A DNA stretch of 64,000 nucleotides from Domibacillus mangrovi (GTDB taxonomy: Bacteria > Bacillota > Bacilli > Bacillales > Domibacillaceae), in NCBI RefSeq assembly GCF_001906925.1, contig NZ_MRWQ01000005.1, forward strand, positions 310,001 to 374,000, given 5' to 3'. The notes under the pieces were generated by a model. That model was not told the origin of the DNA. It was given only the letters and a program-made list of their open reading frames with translations, and ran no database searches. Positions 10,390-18,518 of the stretch are shown here, in pieces. A program made the position numbers and the translations under genes. Position 1 is the stretch's first letter, and each line of letters starts with the position of its first letter.

Positions 10390-10421
10390 AAGAACGCGTA
10401 GGCAACTGCCCACGCGTTCTT
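10390..10421 (-). terminator. Intercistronic terminator-like hairpin between dapH and dapL
   Basis: AAGAACGCGT and ACGCGTTCTT form the outer 10 bp; inner GGGCA/TGCCT extends it. On the minus strand it is followed by TTTT, so it can work as a terminator inside the dapH-dapL unit. Confidence 0.75.
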
Positions 10422-10433
10422 CCCTTACCGCTC

Positions 10434-11144
10434 TTACAGTTTGCGGAGTTCTTGAATAATCTCTGTTTTTGATTTTGTTTTAGCATCAATTTGTTTAATA
10501 ACGCGTGCTGGTGCTCCAACAGCAACCGAGAATGGAGGAATATCTTCTGTTACGATAGCACCTGCTGCGATAACGGAACCTTCACCAATACGGCAGCCTT
10601 CAAGAACGACAGCATTTGCACCAATTAATACGTTGTCTTCAAGCACAACCGGTGATGCGGATGGCGGCTCAATAACACCCGCTAGCACAGCTCCGGCGCC
10701 CACGTGGCAGTTTTTACCAACAGTTGCCCGACCGCCAAGTATTGCATTCATGTCAATCATCGTGCCTTCACCGATAACAGCGCCAATATTAATTGAAGCA
10801 CCCATCATAATGACCGCATTGTCACCAATTTCAACTTGATCACGAATGATAGCACCTGGCTCAATACGCGCTGTAATATTTTTCATGTCGAGAAGCGGGA
10901 TCGCTGAATTGCGGCGGTCGTTTTCAACAACGTAGTCCTTGACTTTATCTTTATTTTGCTCAAGAGCCTCTGATACTTCAGCCCACTCGCCAAATACGAC
11001 AACGGATTTCCCTTCACCAAACACTTTCGCAGAAGCGCCAAAATTAATTCCTTCCACATCACCGTTTATATATACTTTAACTGGTGTTGATTTCGTACTG
11101 TTACTAATAAATGAAATGATTTCATGAGCATCCATTATTTTCAT
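10434..11144 (-). CDS. dapH: 2,3,4,5-tetrahydropyridine-2,6-dicarboxylate N-acetyltransferase
   Basis: Acetylates tetrahydrodipicolinate, the committed step of the acetyl-diaminopimelate pathway. 236 residues: an N-terminal DapH domain (about 1-85) followed by left-handed beta-helix hexapeptide repeats ([25 protein letters not shown] and onward to [14 protein letters not shown]). Length and motifs equal B. subtilis YkuQ. A GGGGAGGG ribosome site precedes the ATG. The downstream dapL supports the assignment. Confidence 0.96.
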   Translation of the reverse strand: MKIMDAHEIISFISNSTKSTPVKVYINGDVEGINFGASAKVFGEGKSVVVFGEWAEVSEALEQNKDKVKDYVVENDRRNSAIPLLDMKNITARIEPGAIIRDQVEIGDNAVIMMGASINIGAVIGEGTMIDMNAILGGRATVGKNCHVGAGAVLAGVIEPPSASPVVLEDNVLIGANAVVLEGCRIGEGSVIAAGAIVTEDIPPFSVAVGAPARVIKQIDAKTKSKTEIIQELRKL

Positions 11145-11216
11145 AATTATGTATCCCTCCCCGGACTGCTTATATTAAATTTTTTCTGCCTTTACTCTAC
11201 CAAAGCAAAGCAATTT

Positions 11217-12107
11217 TCACAAGTAATTTTCATTCGATTGTTCCATAAACCGTTCAACTGTTTCAACAAATGCCTGCACTTGCCGGAGTTCAAATGCAGC
11301 ATCATAGCCAAGCATCCACGTATCCCTCTGGATCGGTTCTCCATCGCGGTCTAGAAGCGGCGTTTTATACAAATTATTTTCTTGATTTGAAAGCGTGATC
11401 GCCGGTAAAATTGCATAGCCGATTCCATTAAACGCCATTTGCCGGCACGTTTCAATTTGATCAACAACAATAGAACGCTTTGGTGTCACCTGAAATCGAT
11501 TATGCCACCATTCTTGAATTTCCTGATCGTAGTTTGAATCACTTTTAAATTGGATGAACGGTTTTTCTGTCGTTAACACTTCTTCTACATCCTGAATATC
11601 TTTATCGACTAAATAAAGCGGATCTTCGAACAAATGAATTTTCCTGCCTTTCCATTCAGGTGTGCCTCGAATGATCCCAATATGAACGTCACCCTCATAC
11701 AGCTCTTTTAAGATTTCACTGCTCCAGCCCGTCATAAGTTGAATTTTCGCATACGGATATCGTTCAACAAAGAGTTTTAATACTTTTGGCAGCCAATTTT
11801 GACCGACAATACTTGCACAAGCAATTTTTAGAGTTCCATGTACGTGTGGTTCTAGTGATTGCAATTCTTCGAGCAATCGTTCTTTTTTCTCAAGTGTTTC
11901 TTTTGCATAATCAACAATAAGTTCACCTGCAGGCGTTAAAGACAGTCCTTTTGTTGAACGGTTAAATATTTTGTACGCCCATTCTTTTTCAATCGTTTGA
12001 AGGCGCTGAGAAAGTGCCGGTTGAGAGACAAAAAGACGCTCGGCCGCTTTTCTCATATTCATTTCTTCTGCAAGCACCGTTAACAAACGGAATTCTGAAA
12101 AGGACAT
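11217..12107 (-). CDS. ccpC: LysR-family regulator CcpC
   Basis: Citrate-responsive regulator of citrate synthase and aconitase genes in B. subtilis (ykuM). The 296-residue product has an N-terminal winged helix (residues 1-60, NMRKAAERLFVSQPALSQRLQTIE) and a periplasmic-binding-like effector domain from about 90. Recognition goes beyond the HTH: GQNWLPKVLK, TGWSSEILKELYE, HIGIIRGTPEWKGRK, VDQIETCRQMAFNGIGYAILP and LLDRDGEPIQRDTWMLGY closely track my memory of CcpC. It begins 4 bases after an MFS gene, unlike B. subtilis, where ykuL lies next to ccpC. Confidence 0.9.
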   Translation of the reverse strand: MSFSEFRLLTVLAEEMNMRKAAERLFVSQPALSQRLQTIEKEWAYKIFNRSTKGLSLTPAGELIVDYAKETLEKKERLLEELQSLEPHVHGTLKIACASIVGQNWLPKVLKLFVERYPYAKIQLMTGWSSEILKELYEGDVHIGIIRGTPEWKGRKIHLFEDPLYLVDKDIQDVEEVLTTEKPFIQFKSDSNYDQEIQEWWHNRFQVTPKRSIVVDQIETCRQMAFNGIGYAILPAITLSNQENNLYKTPLLDRDGEPIQRDTWMLGYDAAFELRQVQAFVETVERFMEQSNENYL

Positions 12108-12111
12108 TTTC

Positions 12112-13563
12112 TTATTCCCCTTTCTTCAAAAACAACAGCAATATGAACGAGACCACTGCAAATAAAAAGACAACCCAATATACGATGTGAAGGGATGTTG
12201 TCAACCCTTCACTTAAAATAAAACGGGCAGATTCACTCATCTGACCATTTTCTCCAAGAAGCTCATTAATGGAATCAATGGTTAAATTATCAGATGCATT
12301 CTGATTGTTTTGCAAGTAAGTAGTAAGACGGATGTTCAATACACCACCAAGAAGAGCAGCACCAATCGTATTGCCAATATTGCGCATAAATATATTTGAT
12401 GCCGTTGCCGCTCCCCGTTCATGCCAGTCGACGGCGTTTTGAATGGAGACAATAAAGGCTGTTGAAGTCAGACCCATGCCAATACCTGTTACAAAGGATG
12501 AAGCTGCTGCCCACCATGGACCGTAAGATGGATCCATAAAAGCGAACATAAGTCCACCCGCAAGCAGCGCCGCACCACCAATCAATGTCGTCGTCCTGTA
12601 GCCAATAAACAAAAGAAGCCTTCCAGACAACGATGAAGCAATCGGCCAGCCTATAGACATAGCGGTTAATGTAAACCCTGCTACCGTTGCGCTTTTGCCC
12701 ATTACGCTTTGCACATACATTGGTAAAAAGGTCGAAATGCCGATCAGCATAATCCCTGTCATCAATGATACAAGATTGGCAATTAAAATCGGACGCATTC
12801 TCCATAAATGAAATGGTATCATCGGCACAGGGGTCCGCTGCTCATGAAAAACAAAGAAAACGAGTGAAATCATACCGACAATGAGAAGAGGAATCATAAA
12901 TTCGGTTTTCCCTGCCTCGACAAGAAGATACATAAAAGATGAAATACTTATTAAAAACAAAACCGTTCCGATGTAATCAATATTCGGTTTCTTTTTCTCT
13001 ACTTGTTCATCTAAAAAAAGAAAAAGCATAATGATCGAAATAATGCCAATCGGCACGTTTATCCAGAACACCCAACGCCACGAAACAAATTCAACGAGCA
13101 ATCCTCCCAGCGCGGGACCAGATACAGCAGAAATACCCCATACACTAGCTAAATAACCTTGTACTTTCGCTCGTTCTTCTTTCGTATAAATATCACCCAC
13201 AATCGTTGCCGCCACCGGCATGACCGCTCCAGCACCTATTCCTTGTATAAACCTAAATAGAATCATTTGCTCCATCGATGCCGCAAAGCCGCATAAAACA
13301 GAGCCAATTAAAAAAATCGCGATCCCGACAAATAAAACCGGGCGGCGTCCAAAAATATCGGAAAATTTTCCGTATATTAAAACCGTCGCTGCATTCATTA
13401 ACAAATAGGATGAAAATACCCAGCTGTATAATGAAAAACTACCAAGTTCAGCTACAATATCCGGCATGGCTGTCGCCACAATTGTCGCTTCAATCGCACC
13501 CATAAACATTGCCATCATCACAGCAACTAGTACGAGCGGCCGGTTCGTTTGTCTTTCTTTCAT
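12112..13563 (-). CDS. DHA2-family (14-TM) MFS drug/proton antiporter
   Basis: 483 residues with 14 predicted membrane segments. The family marks are motif A-like GKFSDIFGRRPVLFVG near residue 65, motif C region GISAVSGPALGGLLVEFVSWRWVFWINVPIG near 143, and the EmrB/QacA N-terminus AIEATIVATAMPDI. The Glu/Asp in the first helix fits proton-coupled export. The substrate cannot be told. It sits between darB and ccpC; the darB terminator ends only about 20 bp upstream, leaving no room for an ordinary promoter, so expression probably depends on read-through or on a promoter inside darB. Confidence 0.88.
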   Translation of the reverse strand: MKERQTNRPLVLVAVMMAMFMGAIEATIVATAMPDIVAELGSFSLYSWVFSSYLLMNAATVLIYGKFSDIFGRRPVLFVGIAIFLIGSVLCGFAASMEQMILFRFIQGIGAGAVMPVAATIVGDIYTKEERAKVQGYLASVWGISAVSGPALGGLLVEFVSWRWVFWINVPIGIISIIMLFLFLDEQVEKKKPNIDYIGTVLFLISISSFMYLLVEAGKTEFMIPLLIVGMISLVFFVFHEQRTPVPMIPFHLWRMRPILIANLVSLMTGIMLIGISTFLPMYVQSVMGKSATVAGFTLTAMSIGWPIASSLSGRLLLFIGYRTTTLIGGAALLAGGLMFAFMDPSYGPWWAAASSFVTGIGMGLTSTAFIVSIQNAVDWHERGAATASNIFMRNIGNTIGAALLGGVLNIRLTTYLQNNQNASDNLTIDSINELLGENGQMSESARFILSEGLTTSLHIVYWVVFLFAVVSFILLLFLKKGE

Positions 13564-13582
13564 AGTTTGATCCTTCTTTCAA

Positions 13583-13611
13583 CAAAAAAAGACCTGCCGA
13601 TTCGGCAGATC
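13583..13611 (-). terminator. Terminator of darB
   Basis: On the minus strand GATCTGCCGA/TCGGCAGGTC pairs (one G-T) and is followed by TTTTTTT. Confidence 0.88.
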
Positions 13612-13615
13612 CTCG

Positions 13616-14056
13616 TTAATTCAGCTGATCAATGTAATGATTCAACTGTTTTAATATGACCCGCCTTGTTAAAATCCCCTCAAAATAACCTTCTTCATCG
13701 GTCACACACAAAAAAGGATGATTTATTAACAGACCGAGTGCTTTTCGAAAATGATCATGAACTGTTAAATTTGGCTTATCCATTGCCATGACTTCTTCCA
13801 CTTTCATATGTTCAAGCCGTTCGAATTCAACTCGTTCAAGACCCAGTATTGCTTCCGTGATCATCGGAATACTGATTAATCCTTCAAGACAGTACTTTGT
13901 GTCCAGTACAGGAATCGCCGTATAGCCACTTTTTGTCAAAATGAGAAGCGCATGCTCAAGGCTGTTACCCCGTTGAACGAATGCTACTTTCTCCCCTGGA
14001 ATAATGTAATCCATTATATTTGTCTGTAATACATCTTTGTTTGTGAAGGAAATCAT
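13616..14056 (-). CDS. darB: CBS-domain c-di-AMP receptor DarB (CbpB)
   Basis: 146 residues made of two CBS domains with little else, the architecture of B. subtilis YkuL/DarB, which when free of c-di-AMP binds the (p)ppGpp synthetase Rel and pyruvate carboxylase. Shared features recalled from that protein: VAFVQRGNSLEHALLILTKSGYTAIPVLD, GLERVEFERLEHMKVEEVM, and EGILTRRVILKQLN at the end. Its own terminator follows. A cre-like site lies 20 bp upstream, so carbon control is possible. Confidence 0.92.
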   Translation of the reverse strand: MISFTNKDVLQTNIMDYIIPGEKVAFVQRGNSLEHALLILTKSGYTAIPVLDTKYCLEGLISIPMITEAILGLERVEFERLEHMKVEEVMAMDKPNLTVHDHFRKALGLLINHPFLCVTDEEGYFEGILTRRVILKQLNHYIDQLN

Positions 14057-14076
14057 CTTGATTCTCCTTTTTCCTT

Positions 14077-14092
14077 TTGTAAGCGCTTAACT
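14077..14092. promoter_or_regulatory. Candidate cre site upstream of darB
   Basis: TTGTAAGCGCTTAACT matches the catabolite-responsive element core (TGNAANCG with a palindromic AAGCGCTT). It lies between the darB start and the ykuJ stop, so it could act on a darB promoter. Sequence resemblance only. Confidence 0.45.
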
Positions 14093-14186
14093 TATCTTTC
14101 ATTATAGCAAACCGTATAAGCAATACGCCAGGCAGACGAGCCGTTCTTTTTAATTAAAAAGATTCGGCTCACAAATGGCAGCTGTC

Positions 14187-14447
14187 TTATGCCTGTTCCT
14201 GCTGTTTCGCCTCTTGAAGCAGTTCAAAAATTTCAATTGCGGTCATATCGATATCATCAAAAGGATATTTACTTCCTTTACCGTCTTTATCATATACTTC
14301 AAGTTCAAATGTATCTTTATTCGGGAAGTATTTCACCTGACAAAGCATTTTTCCGTTCAACTCAAAAAGGCGTTGTTGCACTTCGCCCTGCTCTCCGCCC
14401 TCCTGCAATGACTTTAAACGCTGCACAATTCCAACTAGTTGCGACAT
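14187..14447 (-). CDS. ykuJ: YkuJ family protein
   Basis: 86 residues from the ATG at 14447 (MSQLVGIVQRLKSL), preceded by AAAGGGG; the longer frame upstream lacks a ribosome site and has a different composition. The core FELNGKMLCQVKYFPNKDTFELEVY and YPFDDIDMTAIEIFELLQ is typical of YkuJ (PF08796), a small cytosolic protein of unknown function conserved in Bacillus. Its position between darB and ykuI is the same as in B. subtilis. A short hairpin lies downstream (14140-14172) without a clear T-run. Confidence 0.9.
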   Translation of the reverse strand: MSQLVGIVQRLKSLQEGGEQGEVQQRLFELNGKMLCQVKYFPNKDTFELEVYDKDGKGSKYPFDDIDMTAIEIFELLQEAKQQEQA

Positions 14448-14575
14448 ATATTGTCGACCCCTTTCGATTCGTAGTCCATTAAGTAAGCACAAGAAATATA
14501 CCATACATCTATTTGATAATCCAACATTTTTTCTCTCTCTTTTTCATCGATTTCGCTCAAAAAGAGACGCCAAAA

Positions 14576-14803
14576 TTAGCGCCCCTTAAGCCAAACGTTG
14601 AGTATAATACCTGCACAAATCACTGCAACGACCACGTACGTCCAGATAATTGGGTTGAGTGCATAAGGATGATTGCGTACGAGTAGGCCTGGTTCTTCAT
14701 CCTTAACTTTCCCAGATGATGCTCGCCTCACGGCGGCCACTGTAGCGAAAAATCCAGCAAGCAAAATGATTAAACCAATTAGAAAAAATGCGATGATAGC
14801 CAC
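14576..14803 (-). CDS. Small two-helix membrane protein, unknown
   Basis: 75 residues. Two hydrophobic segments (about 3-25 and 50-71) flank a charged central stretch (RRASSGKVKDEEPGLLVRNHPYALNP). No family recognised. It lies between ykuJ and ykuI and reads in the same direction; whether it is cotranscribed with ykuI cannot be seen. A real gene is likely from length, frame and membrane pattern. Confidence 0.65.
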   Translation of the reverse strand: MAIIAFFLIGLIILLAGFFATVAAVRRASSGKVKDEEPGLLVRNHPYALNPIIWTYVVVAVICAGIILNVWLKGR

Positions 14804-14858
14804 CTTCTCATTCTTCGTGATATTTGCTAGTCTCCCCCGTTGCCCTTCTTCTTATACG

Positions 14859-16064
14859 CTAATACAAAAGCCCTTCCTGATCATATAAAAATTCATAAGG
14901 TATGTCGAAAAACAAATATTGATTATCTCCGATTGGGTACGAAAACGTACGAATCATTTCTCCCGTTTCAATGTCGCTATACAAATCAGAAATAAGCCCT
15001 CCACCCTTTTTCCGCATTCTTAATATATTTTCTAGAAAATAAGGACGCCAGCTCCAGTTTTTATCGAAATACTCCGGCTGAAACACCCACTCGCCTTCTT
15101 TTTTAAAATAGTTGGGTGTCAGTTCAAAACCATTTTCATCGCATATATAAAGGCGAAAACACATGTCATCAAAATGCTGCCCTATTTCTTCCAATAGTTT
15201 TTCTTTAGAAGCTGATTTTGATTTGGACAAAATCGTATCGAGCTCCATTTCAATTTTATCTGCTAATGTATATACACTGTTTAGTGCCTGTTTTTCATAG
15301 GAAATAAACTGACTGCATTTCTCCCGCAACATCGCTTTTAACTGATCTGGATTTAAAAATATAGGGGATGGTTCAGCAAGGTAAAACCCCTGATAATAGC
15401 GTCCGCCATTTTTCCATGCATATTGCAGTTGATATTCGACTTCTACTGTTTCAAATAAAAGGGATGCGCCAATTTTCCTTGCAAACATAGATAGAGAATA
15501 AACTATGTTTTTATATGTTTGATCTCCAGCATCTTTGCGGAGCGCCTGCAGACTTACTTTTAATATATCTGGGGAGTAACTAGCAAAGTGCCGAATATCG
15601 CCTTCTGCTTCGCCAAGATGATCTACTGCCAGACGGATGCCGAGCGTCTTGTAATAGCGCAAAACGTTATCCAGCGAAGCGCTGTATTCTGCTTCCGAAA
15701 TTTCAAGTACAATTTTATCAAGCGTTATCCCTTTATCTGTATAGCTTTCGATGATCGCAAGAAACGATTCACCGTAGTCTTCGAGAAGTCCTGATACCTG
15801 CCGATTAATAAATAGAAACGACTTCTGTTTTTCAGTTGTATACGCATCAAGCGCTTTTTTTAAAATAACATCTTCCACTTCATGGCGGTATTCATCCGGT
15901 GTATCTTCATCATGAAAAAAGCCGCCAAGACTCTTTGCCGTCTCTCCATCCATATAACGGCCAAGTACTTCATAGCCAGCAATTTTATGTTCATCAGCGC
16001 TAAAGATCGGCTGATAATATGGGATAACTCGGTCAAGATTACTCATTATTTCCAGTGCGTCCAT
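14859..16064 (-). CDS. ykuI: EAL-domain protein YkuI, catalytically degenerate
   Basis: 401 residues from the ATG at 16064 (MDALEIMSNLD), chosen because AAAGGGGG is correctly spaced; the frame extends 8 codons upstream. An N-terminal EAL domain (about 10-240) is followed by a linker helix and the YkuI C-terminal PAS-like domain (about 260-395). B. subtilis YkuI binds c-di-GMP without measurable hydrolysis. Here the EAL motif reads EVLGR (32-36), N87 and E121 are kept, but the DDFG motif is VDHLG (D148-H149) and the KID motif is KVS (K169-S171). Q225 of QGF is kept. It is most likely a sensor, not an active phosphodiesterase. Confidence 0.9.
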   Translation of the reverse strand: MDALEIMSNLDRVIPYYQPIFSADEHKIAGYEVLGRYMDGETAKSLGGFFHDEDTPDEYRHEVEDVILKKALDAYTTEKQKSFLFINRQVSGLLEDYGESFLAIIESYTDKGITLDKIVLEISEAEYSASLDNVLRYYKTLGIRLAVDHLGEAEGDIRHFASYSPDILKVSLQALRKDAGDQTYKNIVYSLSMFARKIGASLLFETVEVEYQLQYAWKNGGRYYQGFYLAEPSPIFLNPDQLKAMLREKCSQFISYEKQALNSVYTLADKIEMELDTILSKSKSASKEKLLEEIGQHFDDMCFRLYICDENGFELTPNYFKKEGEWVFQPEYFDKNWSWRPYFLENILRMRKKGGGLISDLYSDIETGEMIRTFSYPIGDNQYLFFDIPYEFLYDQEGLLY

Positions 16065-16134
16065 TGAAGGACCCCCTTTTTCCATCAAATCGCTTATTAT
16101 TATACATGACTTTTCTCGATTATGCTTTCATGAG

Positions 16135-16164
16135 AAGACCCGGCCTAAATTAAGGCCGGGTCTT
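16135..16164. terminator. GC-rich hairpin between repeat copy A and ykuI
   Basis: AAGACCCGGCCT and AGGCCGGGTCTT form a perfect 12-bp stem with a 6-base loop. Neither side has a proper T-run, so it may be a transcript-stabilising or regulatory hairpin in the ykuI leader rather than a terminator. Confidence 0.5.
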
Positions 16165-16212
16165 CCTATAGGGGGTAGACAAATTCAATAAGCGAACTGA
16201 TTTCTATACGAA

Positions 16213-16399
16213 GCTTTTCTTTTTTTATCTCGCATTAACGGGCAGTAAGACCCCCGTTTCAAAACTTCGAAAAGAAAAGAAGGATAAACGGGGGATCAAC
16301 TGTCCGTAAAAGCCCGATTGGTTCGGGCCGGCTGAAGCCGGTCACTCAAGTATTGCCGCAGGACGCGGCGCTCTTTACTTGAGTTCCTGTTTCACTTTA
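16213..16399 (-). repeat. Dispersed structured repeat, copy A (long form)
   Basis: About 187 bases filling the gap from the ppk stop codon toward ykuI, sense strand taken as minus. In order: TAAAGTGAAAC (its TAA is the ppk stop), a hairpin at 16344-16384 with GUCCU terminal loop on the sense strand, a CCGGCTTCAGCCGG hairpin, a GCCCG/CGGGC hairpin followed by TTTT, and a long two-part stem (16238-16246 with 16299-16307; 16251-16259 with 16286-16294). Copy B at 56 kb is about 90 percent identical over this part by eye. It may function as the ppk terminator, as a structured RNA, or be a mobile remnant. Confidence 0.85.
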
Positions 16400-18499
16400 T
16401 TCTTCGTCTTCTCTTACTCGATACGCAGCCGTTAACGATTCCATCTGGCTGTTAATGTATACATCGCCTTTATTACGTTCCACATAATGAAAATTCCCTT
16501 CACTATCTTGGTAACGTGCTTTTGCATTATCTGATAATTGTAATTGAAGGAAATTTGTTAAACGGTCTTTTAATTCATCTTCTATAATGGGGAATAAAAT
16601 CTCCACTCGTTTAATCATATTACGTGTCATCATATCAGCGGATGATAAATACACCTTCCGCTTACCTGCATGATGAAAGTAATAAATGCGGCTATGTTCT
16701 AAAAAACGACCAATGATGCTAATGACGCGAATATTTTCACTCACGCCTTGTATCCCTGGCTTCATGCAGCATATACCACGGATAATGCAGTCTATTTGAA
16801 CACCCGCATTTGACGCTTCATAAAATTTCATGATCAAACGTTTGTCTGTTAATGAGTTCATTTTCGCAATAATACGGCCGTTACCGTGTTTTTTATGAAT
16901 CTCAATTTCTTCTTCAATCATTTTAATAAATGCTTCTTGAATGTCATATGGTGCGACGACAAGATGATTATATTTTGGCTTATCCATATAGCCGCTCAAA
17001 TAGTTAAAGAAATTTGTTGCATCAATACCAAACTCTTTTTTCGACGTAATTAACCCGTGATCTGTGTATATTTTCGCCGTCGCATCATTATAGTTCCCCG
17101 TGCCAAGGTGAACGAATCGTTCAATTCGTCCCGCAAGCTTACGGACGACGAGCGTGATTTTACTATGTGTTTTCAAATTATGCATTCCATAAATAACATG
17201 GCATCCTGCCTTTTCGAGCTCTTTTGCCCATTGTACATTATTTTCTTCATCAAAACGTGCTTTTAATTCAACAAGTACCGTCACCTGTTTTCCTTTTTCC
17301 GCAGCTCGTTTCAGCGATTCAATAATCGGTGAATCGCCGCTAACGCGATACAATGTCATTTTAATCGCAAGTGCTGATGGGTCGTCCGCTGCCTGTGAAA
17401 TAAAATCGACGACCGGTTCAAACGACTCGTACGGATGGTAAAACAGAATATCTTGCTGCAATGTCTTTTCAAACACATCTTCACGCGATGATAAATCTTC
17501 CGGAAGCTGTGGAATAAACGTTTCGTACGTTAATCCTTCCCTCAATAAACTTAATTTTTTCGTAAAAGGGAAGAATAAGGTTAAATCGACCGCAGCTTCA
17601 ATTTCATATACGTCTCTATAATGGATTTCGAGTTCATCCAATAAATAATCAAGCACATGCTGATCGAAATCCTGTGACTTAATTTCAAGGCGGACCGCGG
17701 CTCCCCATTTCCGCTTTTTCAACTCTTTTTCAATTTCAAGAAGCAAATCGCGTGCGCCTTCTTCATGAATTTCCATATCTGCATTTCGCGTAATCCGGAA
17801 CATGTTTACATTTTTCACTGTATATCCTTGGAAAATACGATCAATAAAATGAATAAGTACATTTTCTAAAAGGACATACGTTCCTCCTTTTGCATCAGAA
17901 GGTACTTCAATGACCCGCTCAAGGACACCTGGTACTTGAACGATTGCTACACGGTCTGCTTCTGCTTCAGGGTCATCATTTTCAAGCATAACAACTAAAT
18001 TCAAACTTTTATTCAAAAGCATTGGAAACGGACGATACGCATCGATCGCCATCGGGGTCAACACTGGAAACACTTCATTATCAAAATAGTCTTGAAGGAA
18101 CCTTTTTTGTTCAGCATTCAATTCGTTCGGTTTTACGAAATGAAACCCTTCTTCTTCAAGAGCCGGCAAAATTTCTTCTGTCAGGATACGGTTTTGTGTA
18201 TGCACCAGTTCATGTGCTTTTTCACTAATCGCTTTTAACTGCTGTTTCGGTGTTAATCCTGCTTTGTTTTCCGGTTTATTGAAACCAGCTTTTACTTGAT
18301 CCTTCAATCCGGCGACACGCACCATAAAAAATTCGTCCAGGTTGGAACTGAAAATAGCTAAAAATTTCATTCGCTCAAGAAGTGGATTATTTAAATCTGA
18401 TGCTTCCTGCAATACACGCTCATTAAAATTAAGCCAGCTCAATTCACGATTGTTATAATAACTTGGATTCGCTAAGTCCTTTTCCACCTGTCCATTCAC
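16397..18499 (-). CDS. ppk: Polyphosphate kinase 1
   Basis: Reversibly polymerises ATP gamma-phosphate into polyphosphate at the membrane. 700 residues: PPK N-terminal helical domain (about 10-120, NRELSWLNFNERVLQEA), head domain, and two PLD-like catalytic domains. The active-site His is in VHLGTGNYNDATAKIYTD near residue 460; the second is in YFHHAGKRKVYLSSADMMTRN. A GTG start at 18499 follows GAGGG. It lies 19 bp after ppx, the opposing enzyme, so both act on the same polymer from one transcript. Its stop codon is the first three bases of repeat copy A. Confidence 0.97.
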   Translation of the reverse strand: MNGQVEKDLANPSYYNNRELSWLNFNERVLQEASDLNNPLLERMKFLAIFSSNLDEFFMVRVAGLKDQVKAGFNKPENKAGLTPKQQLKAISEKAHELVHTQNRILTEEILPALEEEGFHFVKPNELNAEQKRFLQDYFDNEVFPVLTPMAIDAYRPFPMLLNKSLNLVVMLENDDPEAEADRVAIVQVPGVLERVIEVPSDAKGGTYVLLENVLIHFIDRIFQGYTVKNVNMFRITRNADMEIHEEGARDLLLEIEKELKKRKWGAAVRLEIKSQDFDQHVLDYLLDELEIHYRDVYEIEAAVDLTLFFPFTKKLSLLREGLTYETFIPQLPEDLSSREDVFEKTLQQDILFYHPYESFEPVVDFISQAADDPSALAIKMTLYRVSGDSPIIESLKRAAEKGKQVTVLVELKARFDEENNVQWAKELEKAGCHVIYGMHNLKTHSKITLVVRKLAGRIERFVHLGTGNYNDATAKIYTDHGLITSKKEFGIDATNFFNYLSGYMDKPKYNHLVVAPYDIQEAFIKMIEEEIEIHKKHGNGRIIAKMNSLTDKRLIMKFYEASNAGVQIDCIIRGICCMKPGIQGVSENIRVISIIGRFLEHSRIYYFHHAGKRKVYLSSADMMTRNMIKRVEILFPIIEDELKDRLTNFLQLQLSDNAKARYQDSEGNFHYVERNKGDVYINSQMESLTAAYRVREDEE

Positions 18500-18518
18500 T
18501 GGACATCCCTCATTTCAA

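Noticed and set aside
14140-14172. Terminator after ykuJ
   Set aside because: The stem contains unpaired bases and no T-run follows on the minus strand; too weak to list as a feature.
16135-16399. CRISPR-like or tandem repeat array
   Set aside because: Repeated hairpins are of different sequence and unevenly spaced; no repeat-spacer periodicity and no cas genes anywhere in the window.
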